NCBI GenBank assembly: GCA_022564295.1
Contig: JADFLR010000010.1
Coordinates: 62,001 to 126,000 of the forward strand
Length of the DNA stretch: 64,000 nt
Source of the DNA: Bacteroidota bacterium
GTDB taxonomy: Bacteria; Bacteroidota; Ignavibacteria; Ignavibacteriales; Ignavibacteriaceae
Direction: 5' to 3'
Numbering within the stretch: position 1 is the first letter of the stretch; every line of letters starts with the position of its first letter. The position numbers were made by a program, and so were the translations under genes. This document shows positions 56,201 through 64,000 of this stretch, piece by piece. A model generated the notes under the pieces. It was not told where the DNA came from and searched no databases. It saw only the letters and a list, made by a program, of their open reading frames with translations.

Positions 56201-56929
56201 TTAAGGTTTGTTTATTAGATGAAAATTTTCTTCAGCAATCTTTAAGCTTTCAGTTTTTCCAACATCCAGCCAAAAGGAGTCGTTATCAATGTGAGCAATG
56301 ATTTTATTATCTTTCATAATATCTAAATATAAATCAATCATCGAAAACACATCATCATCCGGCATTAACGAAAATATTTTCGGATTGATAATATGAATTC
56401 CGCTGAAGGCAAATTCGTCTAACAAATCAATGTTGCAGGAACTAATTAGCTCTCCTGTTTTTGTGTTCTTCCAACCGCACAAAATATTTTCTGAATTGAA
56501 CAATAAATATCTACCCGATTCTCTTTTCCTAACTGTAAGTGTTGCAAGGGAGTTAGATTTTATATTAGCTTGATACAAAGTTTTAAGATTTAAATTTGAA
56601 ATAATATCAACATTATAAAGAAGGAATGGTTTGCCATCACTGAAGAACCGGGAAGCTTTCTTTAATCCTCCGCCTGTATCAAGCAATTTATCACGTTCAT
56701 CAGAAATTGTAATATCTGCATCAAAATTATTTTGCCCGATGAAATTAATTACCTGCTCAGCAAAATGATGAACATTAATTATTATTTTATCGAACCCGTT
56801 TCTAACGAGGTTGTTAATTGCAATTTCAATTAATGTTTTATCTCGTATTTTTACCAATGCTTTGGGCAGGTTATCAGTAAGCGGCTGCAAACGAGTTCCC
56901 AATCCCGCTGCAAGAATCATTGCTCTCAT
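56201..56929 (-). CDS. murU: Sugar nucleotidyltransferase, MurU-like
   Basis: Nucleotidyltransferase of 242 residues with the LAAGLGTRLQPLTDNLPKALV signature of the GlmU/RmlA-type fold, the VHHFAEQV helix, then a D-T-G-G-G-L substrate segment and the C-terminal FWLDVGKTESL end. MurU makes UDP-MurNAc from MurNAc 1-phosphate in cell-wall recycling; a manno- or glucose-1-phosphate role is also possible by sequence alone. The next gene encodes an AmgK-like sugar kinase and overlaps by four bases (ATGA), which is the known AmgK-MurU pairing and supports the MurU call. Confidence 0.85.
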   Translation of the reverse strand: MRAMILAAGLGTRLQPLTDNLPKALVKIRDKTLIEIAINNLVRNGFDKIIINVHHFAEQVINFIGQNNFDADITISDERDKLLDTGGGLKKASRFFSDGKPFLLYNVDIISNLNLKTLYQANIKSNSLATLTVRKRESGRYLLFNSENILCGWKNTKTGELISSCNIDLLDEFAFSGIHIINPKIFSLMPDDDVFSMIDLYLDIMKDNKIIAHIDNDSFWLDVGKTESLKIAEENFHLINKP

Positions 56930-58362
56930 TTGAGCATGTCCTTTTTTTCTAATTCAGTGTGTTGTAAAATTACATTAGCATCAAAAAATTTATCTAAATA
57001 TTCAGCTAATCTTTCAGCACAAAATACGGAACGATGCTGACCACCTGTACATCCGAAATTTATCATCAGATGTGAGAATCCTCTTTGTGTATAATTATTA
57101 ATTGCACGTTCAATTATTGAAGTTATATCGGTTAAAAATTCATTCACATCACTTTGTTTGTTTAGAAACTCAATTACTGCTTCATCTTTGCCGGTTAACA
57201 TTTTAAACTCATCGTATCTGCCGGGGTTATGTAAACTTCTGCAATCGAAAACAAAACCACCGCCGTTTCCTGATAGATCAACAGGAATGCTAGATTTATA
57301 AGAAAAACTATTTATCGAAACTGTAAGCTTTTCTGAGTCTTCAATTGATTCAAATTTTCTTAATGAGGTGTTTTTTAAGATATGATTCAATGCAGAGTTT
57401 AACTCATTCAATCCGTGTGGTAAGAGATTATTTGAAAGCAGATATTCAATATTATTAACTGCATAGGGAATGCTTTTAAGAAAATGTGCTTTCTTTTCAT
57501 GAATTCCTCTGAAGCCGTAGGCGCCAATTGCCTGTAATATTCTAATAAGAACATAACCGTTATAAAAATTTTTAAAATCATCGCTGTCAACTTTTATTTT
57601 TTGATTAAGAGTTAAAAGATAATGCTCTAACAGCTCATCCCTAATTTGCTGAGGAATATCAGCTTTAGCATCATAAAGTAAAGATGCAACATCATATTGC
57701 AGCGCACCTTTTCTGCCTCCCTGGTAATCAATAAAATAAAGCTCATCATTTTTAAGCATAATATTTCGCGACTGAAAATCTCTGTACATAAAAAAATCAA
57801 TATTTGTTGATAGAAGAAAATCAATCAAAGTTGTGAAATCATCTTCAATTTTTTGTTCATCAAAAGGAGTTTGTGTCAGTTTTAGAAAGTAATACTTAAA
57901 GTAATGCAGATCCCATAGCATAGATTGTTTATCGAAACTGCTGCGCGGGTAGCAAACGGAAAGATCTAACTCTTCAAATGCATCTATTTGAAACCTGATC
58001 AATTCTGTAAGCGCAGTTTTATAATGTTCTTTAATTTTATTCGGAAACTCTTTGCCTGTTCTGTTTTTTGTTATGAATGAAAAAATAGTTTCATTACCGA
58101 GGTCTTCAATCAGGTAAACATTTTTTTCAATATCATATTCGTATAAATGAGGTACTTTCAGATTGTGTTTTAGAAAATGTTGGGTAAATGTGATAAAGGC
58201 ATGATTCTCACTACTATCAGGATTGAAAACACCTATTGCCTGATGATTAGCACTTATCATCCTAAAGTATTGTCGGTATGAACCGGATTGTGGAAGGGGA
58301 GTGGTTGACACAAGATTTTCTCCCGACCATTGTTCAAATAAATATTTTAGTTGTTCGGTCAT
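56926..58362 (-). CDS. amgK: AmgK-like sugar kinase fused to a RapZ C-terminal domain
   Basis: About 478 residues from ATG 58362; a TTG start at 58389 would overlap the upstream GNAT gene. The N-terminal part (to about 340) is an aminoglycoside-phosphotransferase-fold kinase with the catalytic loop YRDFQSRNIML and the metal-binding FIDYQGGRKG, as in the MurNAc/GlcNAc anomeric kinase AmgK. The C-terminal part (about 350-478) matches the RapZ C-terminal domain: FVFDCRSLHNPGRYDEF, then RGFSHLMINFGCTGGQHRSV. RapZ senses glucosamine 6-phosphate and guides RNase to the glmZ sRNA in enterobacteria. The fusion suggests amino-sugar sensing or routing. It overlaps murU by ATGA. Confidence 0.9.
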   Translation of the reverse strand: MTEQLKYLFEQWSGENLVSTTPLPQSGSYRQYFRMISANHQAIGVFNPDSSENHAFITFTQHFLKHNLKVPHLYEYDIEKNVYLIEDLGNETIFSFITKNRTGKEFPNKIKEHYKTALTELIRFQIDAFEELDLSVCYPRSSFDKQSMLWDLHYFKYYFLKLTQTPFDEQKIEDDFTTLIDFLLSTNIDFFMYRDFQSRNIMLKNDELYFIDYQGGRKGALQYDVASLLYDAKADIPQQIRDELLEHYLLTLNQKIKVDSDDFKNFYNGYVLIRILQAIGAYGFRGIHEKKAHFLKSIPYAVNNIEYLLSNNLLPHGLNELNSALNHILKNTSLRKFESIEDSEKLTVSINSFSYKSSIPVDLSGNGGGFVFDCRSLHNPGRYDEFKMLTGKDEAVIEFLNKQSDVNEFLTDITSIIERAINNYTQRGFSHLMINFGCTGGQHRSVFCAERLAEYLDKFFDANVILQHTELEKKDMLK

Positions 58363-58378
58363 TTTACTATATAAATAA

Positions 58379-58909
58379 TTATTGTTCAAGCAAGTCTTCT
58401 TTTAAAATTGAGTACATCAATTGATCTTTAAAACGATTATCCTTATAAACAGCATTGCGTAATCTTCCTTCAAGTTTGAACCCCGATTTTTCCAAAACGC
58501 GCATCGATGCTCCATTACCCTCAAATGCTCCCGCAAAAATTCTGTTTAAATCGAATTGATTAAATGCATATTTGGTTAATGCAACAAGAGCAATTGAAGC
58601 AATTCCCTTTCCCCAAAATGGTTCAGCTATCCAATAACCTATTTCGGCAGAAAACCTGTAAACGTCTGACTGAAGCATTAATCCTATTCCGCCGATCAAT
58701 TCATTGCTATTTGCAATTACAAAATTAAGTTCAGGAATTTGAATTATTGCCGCAGTAATCCACGCCTGTGCTTCTCTTTCGGTATAAGGATAGGGAAAAG
58801 AATCTCTTAAGTTTTTTGAAATATTATTATTATTCGCATACTTAATTAGAGCGTTTTTGTCGTTCATTTTATAACTTCTTATTTGATATATGCCTAATTG
58901 AATATTCAT
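58379..58909 (-). CDS. GNAT N-acetyltransferase, RimJ/RimL type
   Basis: A 176-residue protein from ATG 58909; a TTG at 58918 is in frame upstream. The GNAT core is clear: FVIANSNELIGGIGLML, YWIAEPFWGKGIASIALVAL (acetyl-CoA loop), NRIFAGAFEGNGASMRVLEKSGFKLEGRLRNA. This ending is typical of RimJ/RimL ribosomal-protein-like acetyltransferases. It is 16 bases before the AmgK-RapZ gene, so it is the first gene of the GNAT-amgK-murU run. Substrate unknown; an amino-sugar target is not implied. Confidence 0.9.
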   Translation of the reverse strand: MNIQLGIYQIRSYKMNDKNALIKYANNNNISKNLRDSFPYPYTEREAQAWITAAIIQIPELNFVIANSNELIGGIGLMLQSDVYRFSAEIGYWIAEPFWGKGIASIALVALTKYAFNQFDLNRIFAGAFEGNGASMRVLEKSGFKLEGRLRNAVYKDNRFKDQLMYSILKEDLLEQ

Positions 58910-59138
58910 CTTTAACAAAAATTTCTTAAAATCGTCCTTAAAGTTAAATGTTGATTTTCGAATAAAATAAAACTTAGTCGCTAAAATTGTAATCTAAAGA
59001 ATAAAAACAAATCAAATAAAAGAATTTATTTTAATTTCATCATTATAATTTTGGTGAAGTAATTTAATGTGAAAGAATTTGCATGGCAGGGTTGAATACT
59101 TTAGAGGGTAGTTACATAAATGATTGTAGTAGTTATCC

Positions 59139-60101
59139 TCACCAATCTCCCAATGGTCCGCCAAAAGCTCCCTGGTCATTGCGAGTTCCGTTAACATCGT
59201 TGTATTCGGGTGTAGGATTCCCTTCATTTATGCAGGGAGAAGCTGATAAAAGATGAAGATCATCATTTGAAATAAACAGGGGATTCATAGAACCAAAGGC
59301 AAGATAATTGTATTGTTCGTTTATATTTGATGAATCACCGGTAAGGATTGAAATTCTGTTATCACCGGTAAACGAGATATTGTTGAAGAAAATATTGTTT
59401 TGAATTTCCGTAGTTAAAGGATCCTGCAAAACAACTCCGCCGCCATAATTAAAACAAGTATTTTTGTAAATGGTATTGTTGATTATTACAACATTGGAAT
59501 TCTGTAAAAACATAGCCCCGCCGTAAACCTCGGCATCATTATCTCTGAAAATATTATTTTTAATAACTGCACCGGAACTTAAGATGAATAATCCTCCGCC
59601 GTAAATACAGCTATTTACATTAAACACGCAATTCTCCACCACAACATTTGAATTGTTTATCGCAATTGCACCACTCGTTAGCGGATCATCATTTTGTTGA
59701 AATACTTCCCGTACTATGCAGAACTTAAATTTTGATGTATCCGTTTGATTTGTAATACTTATACCCAGCCAGCCGGAAAGAAAAGAAGTGAAAATAATCG
59801 GTTTTAGCGTTGTGCCCTCAGCTATTATAACTCCAGTCGAATTCAATTTGGTATCTTTTTCAAAAAACAATGTAACTCCGGCATCAATCTTTAATGTGTC
59901 TTGTGCCGAAACAGAAATATCGTTAACTACCAGAAACGGAGCATCGTTAAATGCAAGTGTACCGGAAATGTTACCTTGAATTTCCGTATAAACTCCTCCA
60001 AGAGTCGGATCAATAATGTTGTTGGCCGAATCAATATTTTCTCTGCAAGAATAAATAAACATTAAAAAAATTATCGATATTAGAGTTATTCTTATTTTCA
60101 T
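59139..60101 (-). CDS. Right-handed beta-helix lipoprotein
   Basis: A 320-residue protein with a lipoprotein signal, lipobox FIYSC. The body carries the repeating strands of a parallel beta-helix, with SNVVVENCVFNVNSCIYGGGLFILSS, KNNIFRDNDAEVYGGAMF and NNTIYKNTCFNYGGGVV, the characteristic right-handed helix coil pattern (PbH1). It ends with a C-terminal GAFGGPLGDW. Such proteins bind or cut polysaccharides, but no catalytic triad is identifiable. It has no linked neighbour. Confidence 0.85.
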   Translation of the reverse strand: MKIRITLISIIFLMFIYSCRENIDSANNIIDPTLGGVYTEIQGNISGTLAFNDAPFLVVNDISVSAQDTLKIDAGVTLFFEKDTKLNSTGVIIAEGTTLKPIIFTSFLSGWLGISITNQTDTSKFKFCIVREVFQQNDDPLTSGAIAINNSNVVVENCVFNVNSCIYGGGLFILSSGAVIKNNIFRDNDAEVYGGAMFLQNSNVVIINNTIYKNTCFNYGGGVVLQDPLTTEIQNNIFFNNISFTGDNRISILTGDSSNINEQYNYLAFGSMNPLFISNDDLHLLSASPCINEGNPTPEYNDVNGTRNDQGAFGGPLGDW

Positions 60102-60509
60102 ACAGATAAAATATAAAATGAAAATTAATTATGCAGTGCAAAAATGATTCGTAACTTTTTTTAGTTTATTTTTGGCAATAATATTTATTTGCTATCAAGA
60201 AATACAGACAAATGAAATCAAAAACTTTATCGCTGTTTTTAATTATTTGTTTTTCCGTTGAGAGTTGATATGATGGATTGGAGAATTTACTCCAATAAAG
60301 CATTGATGCAATGCTTTCTGCATTAAAAAGAAAGGATATTCTGAAGTTTATGAACTCTTTTGGTACAAAGTATCAGGTGCCAAACATATTGAAAGTGATT
60401 GGGTTGAAAAACTTGTCGTTCTCCTATTTTTATGTTTGGTAATAAAAACTTATATCAATATATTCAGTTAAATTAATTTGAATAAAAAACAAAATGAGTT
60501 GAATGCAAC
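60102..60509. other. Intergenic region containing a decayed frame
   Basis: About 400 bases, AT-rich. Apart from the broken reading frame at 60212-60442 and the start region of the MBL gene I see no feature. Confidence 0.4.
60212..60442 (+). pseudogene. Possible decayed exported protein
   Basis: One frame from ATG 60212 starts with a signal-like MKSKTLSLFLIICFSVES, reaches TGA (60266-60268), continues YDGLENLLQ, another stop, then SIDAMLSALKRKDILKFMNS and a further stop at 60440. The SIDAMLSALKRKD piece looks like the start of a common exported-protein domain. Two stops in a consistent frame suggest a pseudogene, but the similarity is too thin to name a family. Confidence 0.3.
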
Positions 60510-61421
60510 ATGAAATCCAACAGACGATCATTTATCAAGTCATCATCGTTATTAATTGGGGGGTTACTCTATCCGCGTAGAAATATTTTTGGTGCGATAA
60601 ACTTTTTTAGCCCTGAAGGAATTAAAGAAATTAGACCTAACATCGGAATATTTACCGAGAAAGGCGGAACTATCGGTTGGTATGTTTCTGATGATGCGGT
60701 TGTGGTGGTTGATTCTCAATTCCCGGATTCCGCAAAACATTTTGTTGAAGAATTAAAAAAGAAAACAAAACGTAAAATAGATATTTTGTTCAACACGCAT
60801 CACCATGGCGATCATACTTCCGGAAACTATTATATGAAGGATTTCGTGGAAAAGATAGTTGCACAGGAAAATTGTGTTAAACTCCAAAAGAAGTTTTACG
60901 GAAAAGGGGAGAGAAAAGAAAAACAGGTTTATGCCAATACAACGTTTAAGGATGAATGGGAATTGGATTTGGGAAAGGAAAAAATTAAAGCGTCATATTT
61001 TGGGAACGCTCACACATCTGGTGATGCAGTTCTCCATTTTCAAAATGCAAATGTTGTTCACATTGGTGATCTTGTTTTCAATCACACTTATCCGTATATG
61101 GATCGACCTGCGGGTTGTACTGCTTCCGGTTCAATAAAGGTTTTGGAAAAAGCCGCTTCAGTTTTTGATAAAGATACAAAATTTATTTGCGGGCATGCTG
61201 ACACAGATGAAAATGTAACATTTTCAATTGATGTTTTAAGTGTGATGAGAGATTATTTTTCTGCCTTGCTTGAATTTGTTGGTAAAGAAATGAAAGCAGG
61301 AAAAACGTTATCTGAAATACAAAAAGCTGCAGGTGTACCTGGTTTCGAAAAATTAACTGAAAGATGGGAGGGGGCAAAGGAGATGAATCTAAAAGCAGCA
61401 TACGAGGAATTGAGCACTTAG
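60510..61421 (+). CDS. MBL-fold metallo-hydrolase with twin-arginine-like signal
   Basis: A 303-residue metallo-beta-lactamase-fold hydrolase. The N-terminus MKSNRRSFIKSS followed by a hydrophobic stretch fits a twin-arginine (Tat) export signal. The metal site is NTHHHGDHTSGN (H97-x-H99-x-D101-H102), then histidines in GNAHTSGDA and the CGHADTDE segment. This is the glyoxalase II-like or lactamase-like type of MBL protein; substrate unknown. It is probably periplasmic. Independent gene, converging with the 61514 peptidase gene. Confidence 0.9.
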   Translation: MKSNRRSFIKSSSLLIGGLLYPRRNIFGAINFFSPEGIKEIRPNIGIFTEKGGTIGWYVSDDAVVVVDSQFPDSAKHFVEELKKKTKRKIDILFNTHHHGDHTSGNYYMKDFVEKIVAQENCVKLQKKFYGKGERKEKQVYANTTFKDEWELDLGKEKIKASYFGNAHTSGDAVLHFQNANVVHIGDLVFNHTYPYMDRPAGCTASGSIKVLEKAASVFDKDTKFICGHADTDENVTFSIDVLSVMRDYFSALLEFVGKEMKAGKTLSEIQKAAGVPGFEKLTERWEGAKEMNLKAAYEELST

Positions 61422-61437
61422 AAATAAGTTGTGATTT

Positions 61438-61502
61438 TTAGTGCATCCCGTCTACCGTGCGGGCTGGTTCATAGCAGAAATAAGGCCCTTAATTAGCACT
61501 AA
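61438..61502. repeat. Inverted repeat flanking a GC-rich stretch
   Basis: TTAGTGC (61438-61444) and GCACTAA (61496-61502) enclose 51 bases that hold further short complements (CCCG..CGGG, GGGC..GCCC). It lies between convergent genes. It could fold as a structured element; no T-run follows, so a terminator is unproven. Confidence 0.5.
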
Positions 61503-61513
61503 TTTCAACATAA

Positions 61514-62203
61514 TCATTTTATTATCTTCTGGAAGTGCTGATAATCTTTCAAGCTTTTCCAGTCGCCGCCCCAGGTCCATCCCTTTTCTTTAAATACTTT
61601 AACTATCTTAGAATCAGGTTCAATTGTTCCCATATTTTTCAATTTGTATTCTGAACCGGCTGGAATACTTGTTCCGTTTTTTACATAAGGATTTTGTTTG
61701 GGATTAATATCAATTGCCAAACCATTGGCATGCATCGATAAAATTCTGGAGCCGGAAATGAATCTGTAATTGAATGATGAGGTATTATTATCATTCATCG
61801 ATTTTTCATCGGACCAATTATACTCTACAATAGGTACAACTTTTTCAACAGGAAATTTTATCTTTTCAATCACTTTAAATATATCTACAATATCATTCGC
61901 AATTTCTTTATTAACAATAATTTGTCCCTGGTGTAATTTTCCGTCAAATCCATAATACTTTACACTTACCAAATCAAGTTTATTCTTTACTGAAGAAGGG
62001 ATGCTGCTTCCTCTTAAAGCTTCATCAAATGTATAATCAGCATCAATCATAATTTTTTGAACAGCCACTGATTGCTCTTTATCAGACGAATATATTGTAA
62101 GCTGTTGATTTTGCTGTGCGTTGATAAATGTTGTCAAAAAAAGGAAAATAGTTAAAGATGAATTTTTAAACAATCTCTGATAAAACATTATTGGAAGTTT
62201 CAT
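61514..62203 (-). CDS. Exported M15-like peptidase (D-Ala-D-Ala or L-Ala-D-Glu type)
   Basis: A 229-residue exported protein; the signal peptide ends FINAQQN. The C-terminal half carries the M15C/VanY-like zinc-peptidase motifs: SMHANGLAIDINPKQNPY with the H-x6-D ligands, and the C-terminal KGWTWGGDW and YQHFQKI histidine. These enzymes trim peptidoglycan peptides. The N-terminal third is unassigned. No linked neighbour. Confidence 0.85.
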   Translation of the reverse strand: MKLPIMFYQRLFKNSSLTIFLFLTTFINAQQNQQLTIYSSDKEQSVAVQKIMIDADYTFDEALRGSSIPSSVKNKLDLVSVKYYGFDGKLHQGQIIVNKEIANDIVDIFKVIEKIKFPVEKVVPIVEYNWSDEKSMNDNNTSSFNYRFISGSRILSMHANGLAIDINPKQNPYVKNGTSIPAGSEYKLKNMGTIEPDSKIVKVFKEKGWTWGGDWKSLKDYQHFQKIIK

Positions 62204-62366
62204 TTACTGTGTACATACTGAATAAGTGATTGAAAATTATTTATATACTAAACATATAAAATGTAATAAGCTTTATATTAAAAAAATAGTGTAAAAATGA
62301 TGGGTACAGATATGAATAATTGAATTTATTGGATATATTTGCGCCTTAAATTTTATAAAGGAAAAT

Positions 62367-63200
62367 ATGAAAAAGTTATATTTATTTTTTATTACCGTTT
62401 TTGCAGTTGCTGCGTTTACCGGTTGTTCAAATGATAGTGAAATTAAAACTACCGGTTCGGGACTTAAATATTTTGATGAAACAGTTGGTGAAGGAAAAGA
62501 TGCGGAAATTGGTGATTTATTATCAATTCATTTTAAAGGTTGGATAGTTATGGACAGCACAAACCTATTTTCTGATTGGACCAAAGATTCAACACGTTTG
62601 CCATACTTGATTGGCGATAGTTACAGACAAGGGCAAGTTGTAAAATTTGTTCTGGGCGAAGATGCTTTCATTAGAGGAACCGATGAAGGAATTATTGGTA
62701 TGAAACCGAATGGGAAAAGAATGATTGTTATTCCTTCAGAGCTTGCTTATGGCGAACAGGGAATGGGTCCTGTTCCACCGAACGCCGATTTGAAAGTTTT
62801 AATAGAATTACTTGATGTAAAAGATCCTATTGTGGCAGAAATGTGGGATGTTGACAAATCAAAAATAAAAACAACTGAAAGCGGGCTGATGTATGTAATC
62901 ATTGAAGAAGGTGAAGGTGATTTTGCCACGGCTGGTAATGTAGTAACAGTTCATTATTCAGGTTATTTGGAAGATAGTACTAAATTCGACAGCTCGGTTG
63001 AAAAAGATGAACCATTTTCTTTTGTTATTGGTAACAAACAGGTAATTGCCGGCTGGGATGAAGGATTAAGATTTCTGAAAAAAGGGGGTAAAGCAAGATT
63101 TGTCATTCCCCCTTCATTAGGGTACGGTGATATTACTGCCGGAAAAATACCTCCGAACTCAACGCTAATTTTTGATGTTGAATTGCTTGATGTAAAGTAA
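62367..63200 (+). CDS. Lipoprotein with two FKBP-type prolyl isomerase domains
   Basis: A 277-residue protein. A lipoprotein signal (MKKLYLFFITVFAVAAFTGC, lipobox FTGC) is followed by two FKBP domains. The first (about 28-150) has GDLLSIHFKGW, FVLGEDAFIRGTDEGIIGMKPNGKRMIVIP and YGEQGMGPVPPNADLKVLIELLDV. The second (about 160-277) has GNVVTVHYSGYLED, VIAGWDEGLRFLKKGG and GYGDITAGKIPPNSTLIFDVELLDV. It folds prolines in periplasmic or outer-membrane proteins. An AAAGGA site precedes the ATG. Monocistronic. Confidence 0.96.
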   Translation: MKKLYLFFITVFAVAAFTGCSNDSEIKTTGSGLKYFDETVGEGKDAEIGDLLSIHFKGWIVMDSTNLFSDWTKDSTRLPYLIGDSYRQGQVVKFVLGEDAFIRGTDEGIIGMKPNGKRMIVIPSELAYGEQGMGPVPPNADLKVLIELLDVKDPIVAEMWDVDKSKIKTTESGLMYVIIEEGEGDFATAGNVVTVHYSGYLEDSTKFDSSVEKDEPFSFVIGNKQVIAGWDEGLRFLKKGGKARFVIPPSLGYGDITAGKIPPNSTLIFDVELLDVK

Positions 63201-63213
63201 TTAATATTTTTAC

Positions 63214-63241
63214 GTGGCTCAGGACAATTGTCCTGAGCTAC
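63214..63241. repeat. 28-base near-perfect palindrome between convergent genes
   Basis: The core 63217-63238 (GCTCAGGACAA and its exact complement) is a perfect 22-base palindrome; the full 28 bases pair with one G-T. No T-run follows on either strand, and the flanking genes converge, so it may be a dispersed palindrome that also terminates both, though that is inference. Confidence 0.8.
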
Positions 63242-63243
63242 TA

Positions 63244-63999
63244 TTAAATGTAATAACTAATCAAACTCATCGCTTGAGAATAGTAACCTCCGCCAAACAG
63301 GTTGAGATGATTTAATACATGGTAGAATTTATAAATATTTTCTCTGTATTCATATCCAGCAGTTAAGGGAAAAGCTTCATTATAAGCACCATAAAACCTA
63401 GAATCAAAACCACCAAAAAGTTTTGTCATTGCCAGATCAGCTTCGCGGTTACCGTAATAAACAGCAGGATCAATTAAGCAAGCAAACCCTTTGTTGTTAA
63501 TTAAGTAGTTGCCGCCCCAGAGGTCGCCGTGCAGTAGAGATGGCTTCTCTCCATCATCAACAACAATTTCATCTATTTTATTTTCTAATACAGCTATTGA
63601 TTTTCGCAATTCGGAAGTTGAATTACCTCTTCCTTCAGCTAAATGTAATTGAAAGAGAATCCTTTTGTTAAAATAAAATTTTGTCCAATCGTGTTTTTCG
63701 TCTTCTTCTGGAATATTTATCTGTGGATTTGAACCAATATAATTGTCTTCATAAAATCCATAAAATTCGCTTGTAAATTTGTGCAGAAGTGCAAATTTTC
63801 TACCAAAGTCTTCAGAAAAATTTTTCTGTTTATTTCCTGCTTCTATTTGTTCGAGTAATATGTAATCTTCATCATAACAAATTACATCCGGAATTTTAAT
63901 CACACCGGCTTTATTTAATTCCTGCAAACCATGTACTTCCTTTATAAACATATTATTGTTTACAGTGGAATTATATTTTAGGAAGTAAATTTTCCCCAC
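63244..63999 (-). CDS. Fructosamine-kinase-family protein, N-terminus outside window
   Basis: A kinase of the fructosamine-3-kinase/APH-like family. The visible 251 residues begin at a GTG (63999) that is probably an internal Val, since the usual N-terminal ATP-binding loop is missing; the start lies to the right of the window. Landmarks are KYNSTVNNNMFIKEVHGLQEL, the catalytic LLHGDLWGGNYLI, then IDPAVYYGNREADLAM and LFGGF. Such kinases phosphorylate fructosamines or ribulosamines to undo protein glycation, or small sugars. Typical length is about 290 residues. Confidence 0.9.
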   Translation of the reverse strand: MGKIYFLKYNSTVNNNMFIKEVHGLQELNKAGVIKIPDVICYDEDYILLEQIEAGNKQKNFSEDFGRKFALLHKFTSEFYGFYEDNYIGSNPQINIPEEDEKHDWTKFYFNKRILFQLHLAEGRGNSTSELRKSIAVLENKIDEIVVDDGEKPSLLHGDLWGGNYLINNKGFACLIDPAVYYGNREADLAMTKLFGGFDSRFYGAYNEAFPLTAGYEYRENIYKFYHVLNHLNLFGGGYYSQAMSLISYYI

Positions 64000-64000
64000 G

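Noticed and set aside
59012-59227. 71-codon open frame on the minus strand overlapping the beta-helix gene's 3' end
   Set aside because: A different frame of the same strand over the end of a well-supported gene; no domain.

Overview
The window is a 64 kb stretch of an AT-rich bacterial chromosome, about 48 genes on both strands. I see no rRNA, tRNA, CRISPR array or insertion sequence. Four intact secreted proteins (at 15116, 16320, 33856 and 35087) and one decayed gene (51290-51900) carry the type IX secretion (T9SS) C-terminal sorting domain with the NPFNPST signature. Together with a ferredoxin-dependent 2-oxoacid oxidoreductase, a propeller-sensor/SpoIIE protein and several Bacteroidota-type families (DUF4139, DUF2279, TIGR02757, AMP nucleosidase), this suggests a member of the Ignavibacteria or a close relative in the Bacteroidota/Chlorobiota group. 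That placement is inferred from gene content only.

Layout. 1-9.4 kb: an NtrY-like sensor kinase cut by the left edge, a RecB/AddA-like helicase-nuclease, a putative flavin-fold protein, an SpmA-SpmB fusion, a CoA-transferase remnant and a metallophosphatase. 9.5-14.7 kb: groES-groEL behind a textbook sigma70 promoter and a perfect CIRCE operator, a CPBP-like membrane protein with pdxJ, and UDP-glucose dehydrogenase. 15-24 kb: two secreted T9SS proteins (a phosphatase and a phytase-like propeller), a CLC channel/transporter, an M64 peptidase, a cDPG-synthase-like GTPase and small secreted proteins. 24-28.3 kb: threonine synthase and korBA. 28.8-37 kb: a 1175-residue propeller/PP2C sensor, DUF1579 and GNAT genes, and two tandem T9SS proteins. 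37-43.9 kb: AMP nucleosidase, PAP2 phosphatase, and an acidic secreted protein divergent from a kinase/regulator pair, with phased TGTTAA repeats between them. 44-52 kb: MltF, several envelope proteins, a lipoprotein gene broken by an in-frame stop, and a gene graveyard (51.06-51.9 kb) followed by a candidate small RNA. 52-64 kb: a second SpoIIE phosphatase, a TIGR02757 protein, an AmgK-RapZ fusion with a MurU-like nucleotidyltransferase, a beta-helix lipoprotein, an MBL hydrolase, an M15-like peptidase, a tandem FKBP lipoprotein and a fructosamine-kinase-like gene cut by the right edge.

Most genes are housekeeping or envelope functions in short operons. The main themes are cell-envelope turnover (MltF, M15, AmgK/MurU), secreted phosphate-releasing enzymes, and signalling through two kinases and two PP2C phosphatases. 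The most useful leads are the candidate small RNA at 51986-52065, the helically phased repeats at 39522-39560, the AmgK-RapZ fusion, and repeat-driven remodelling of the T9SS genes.
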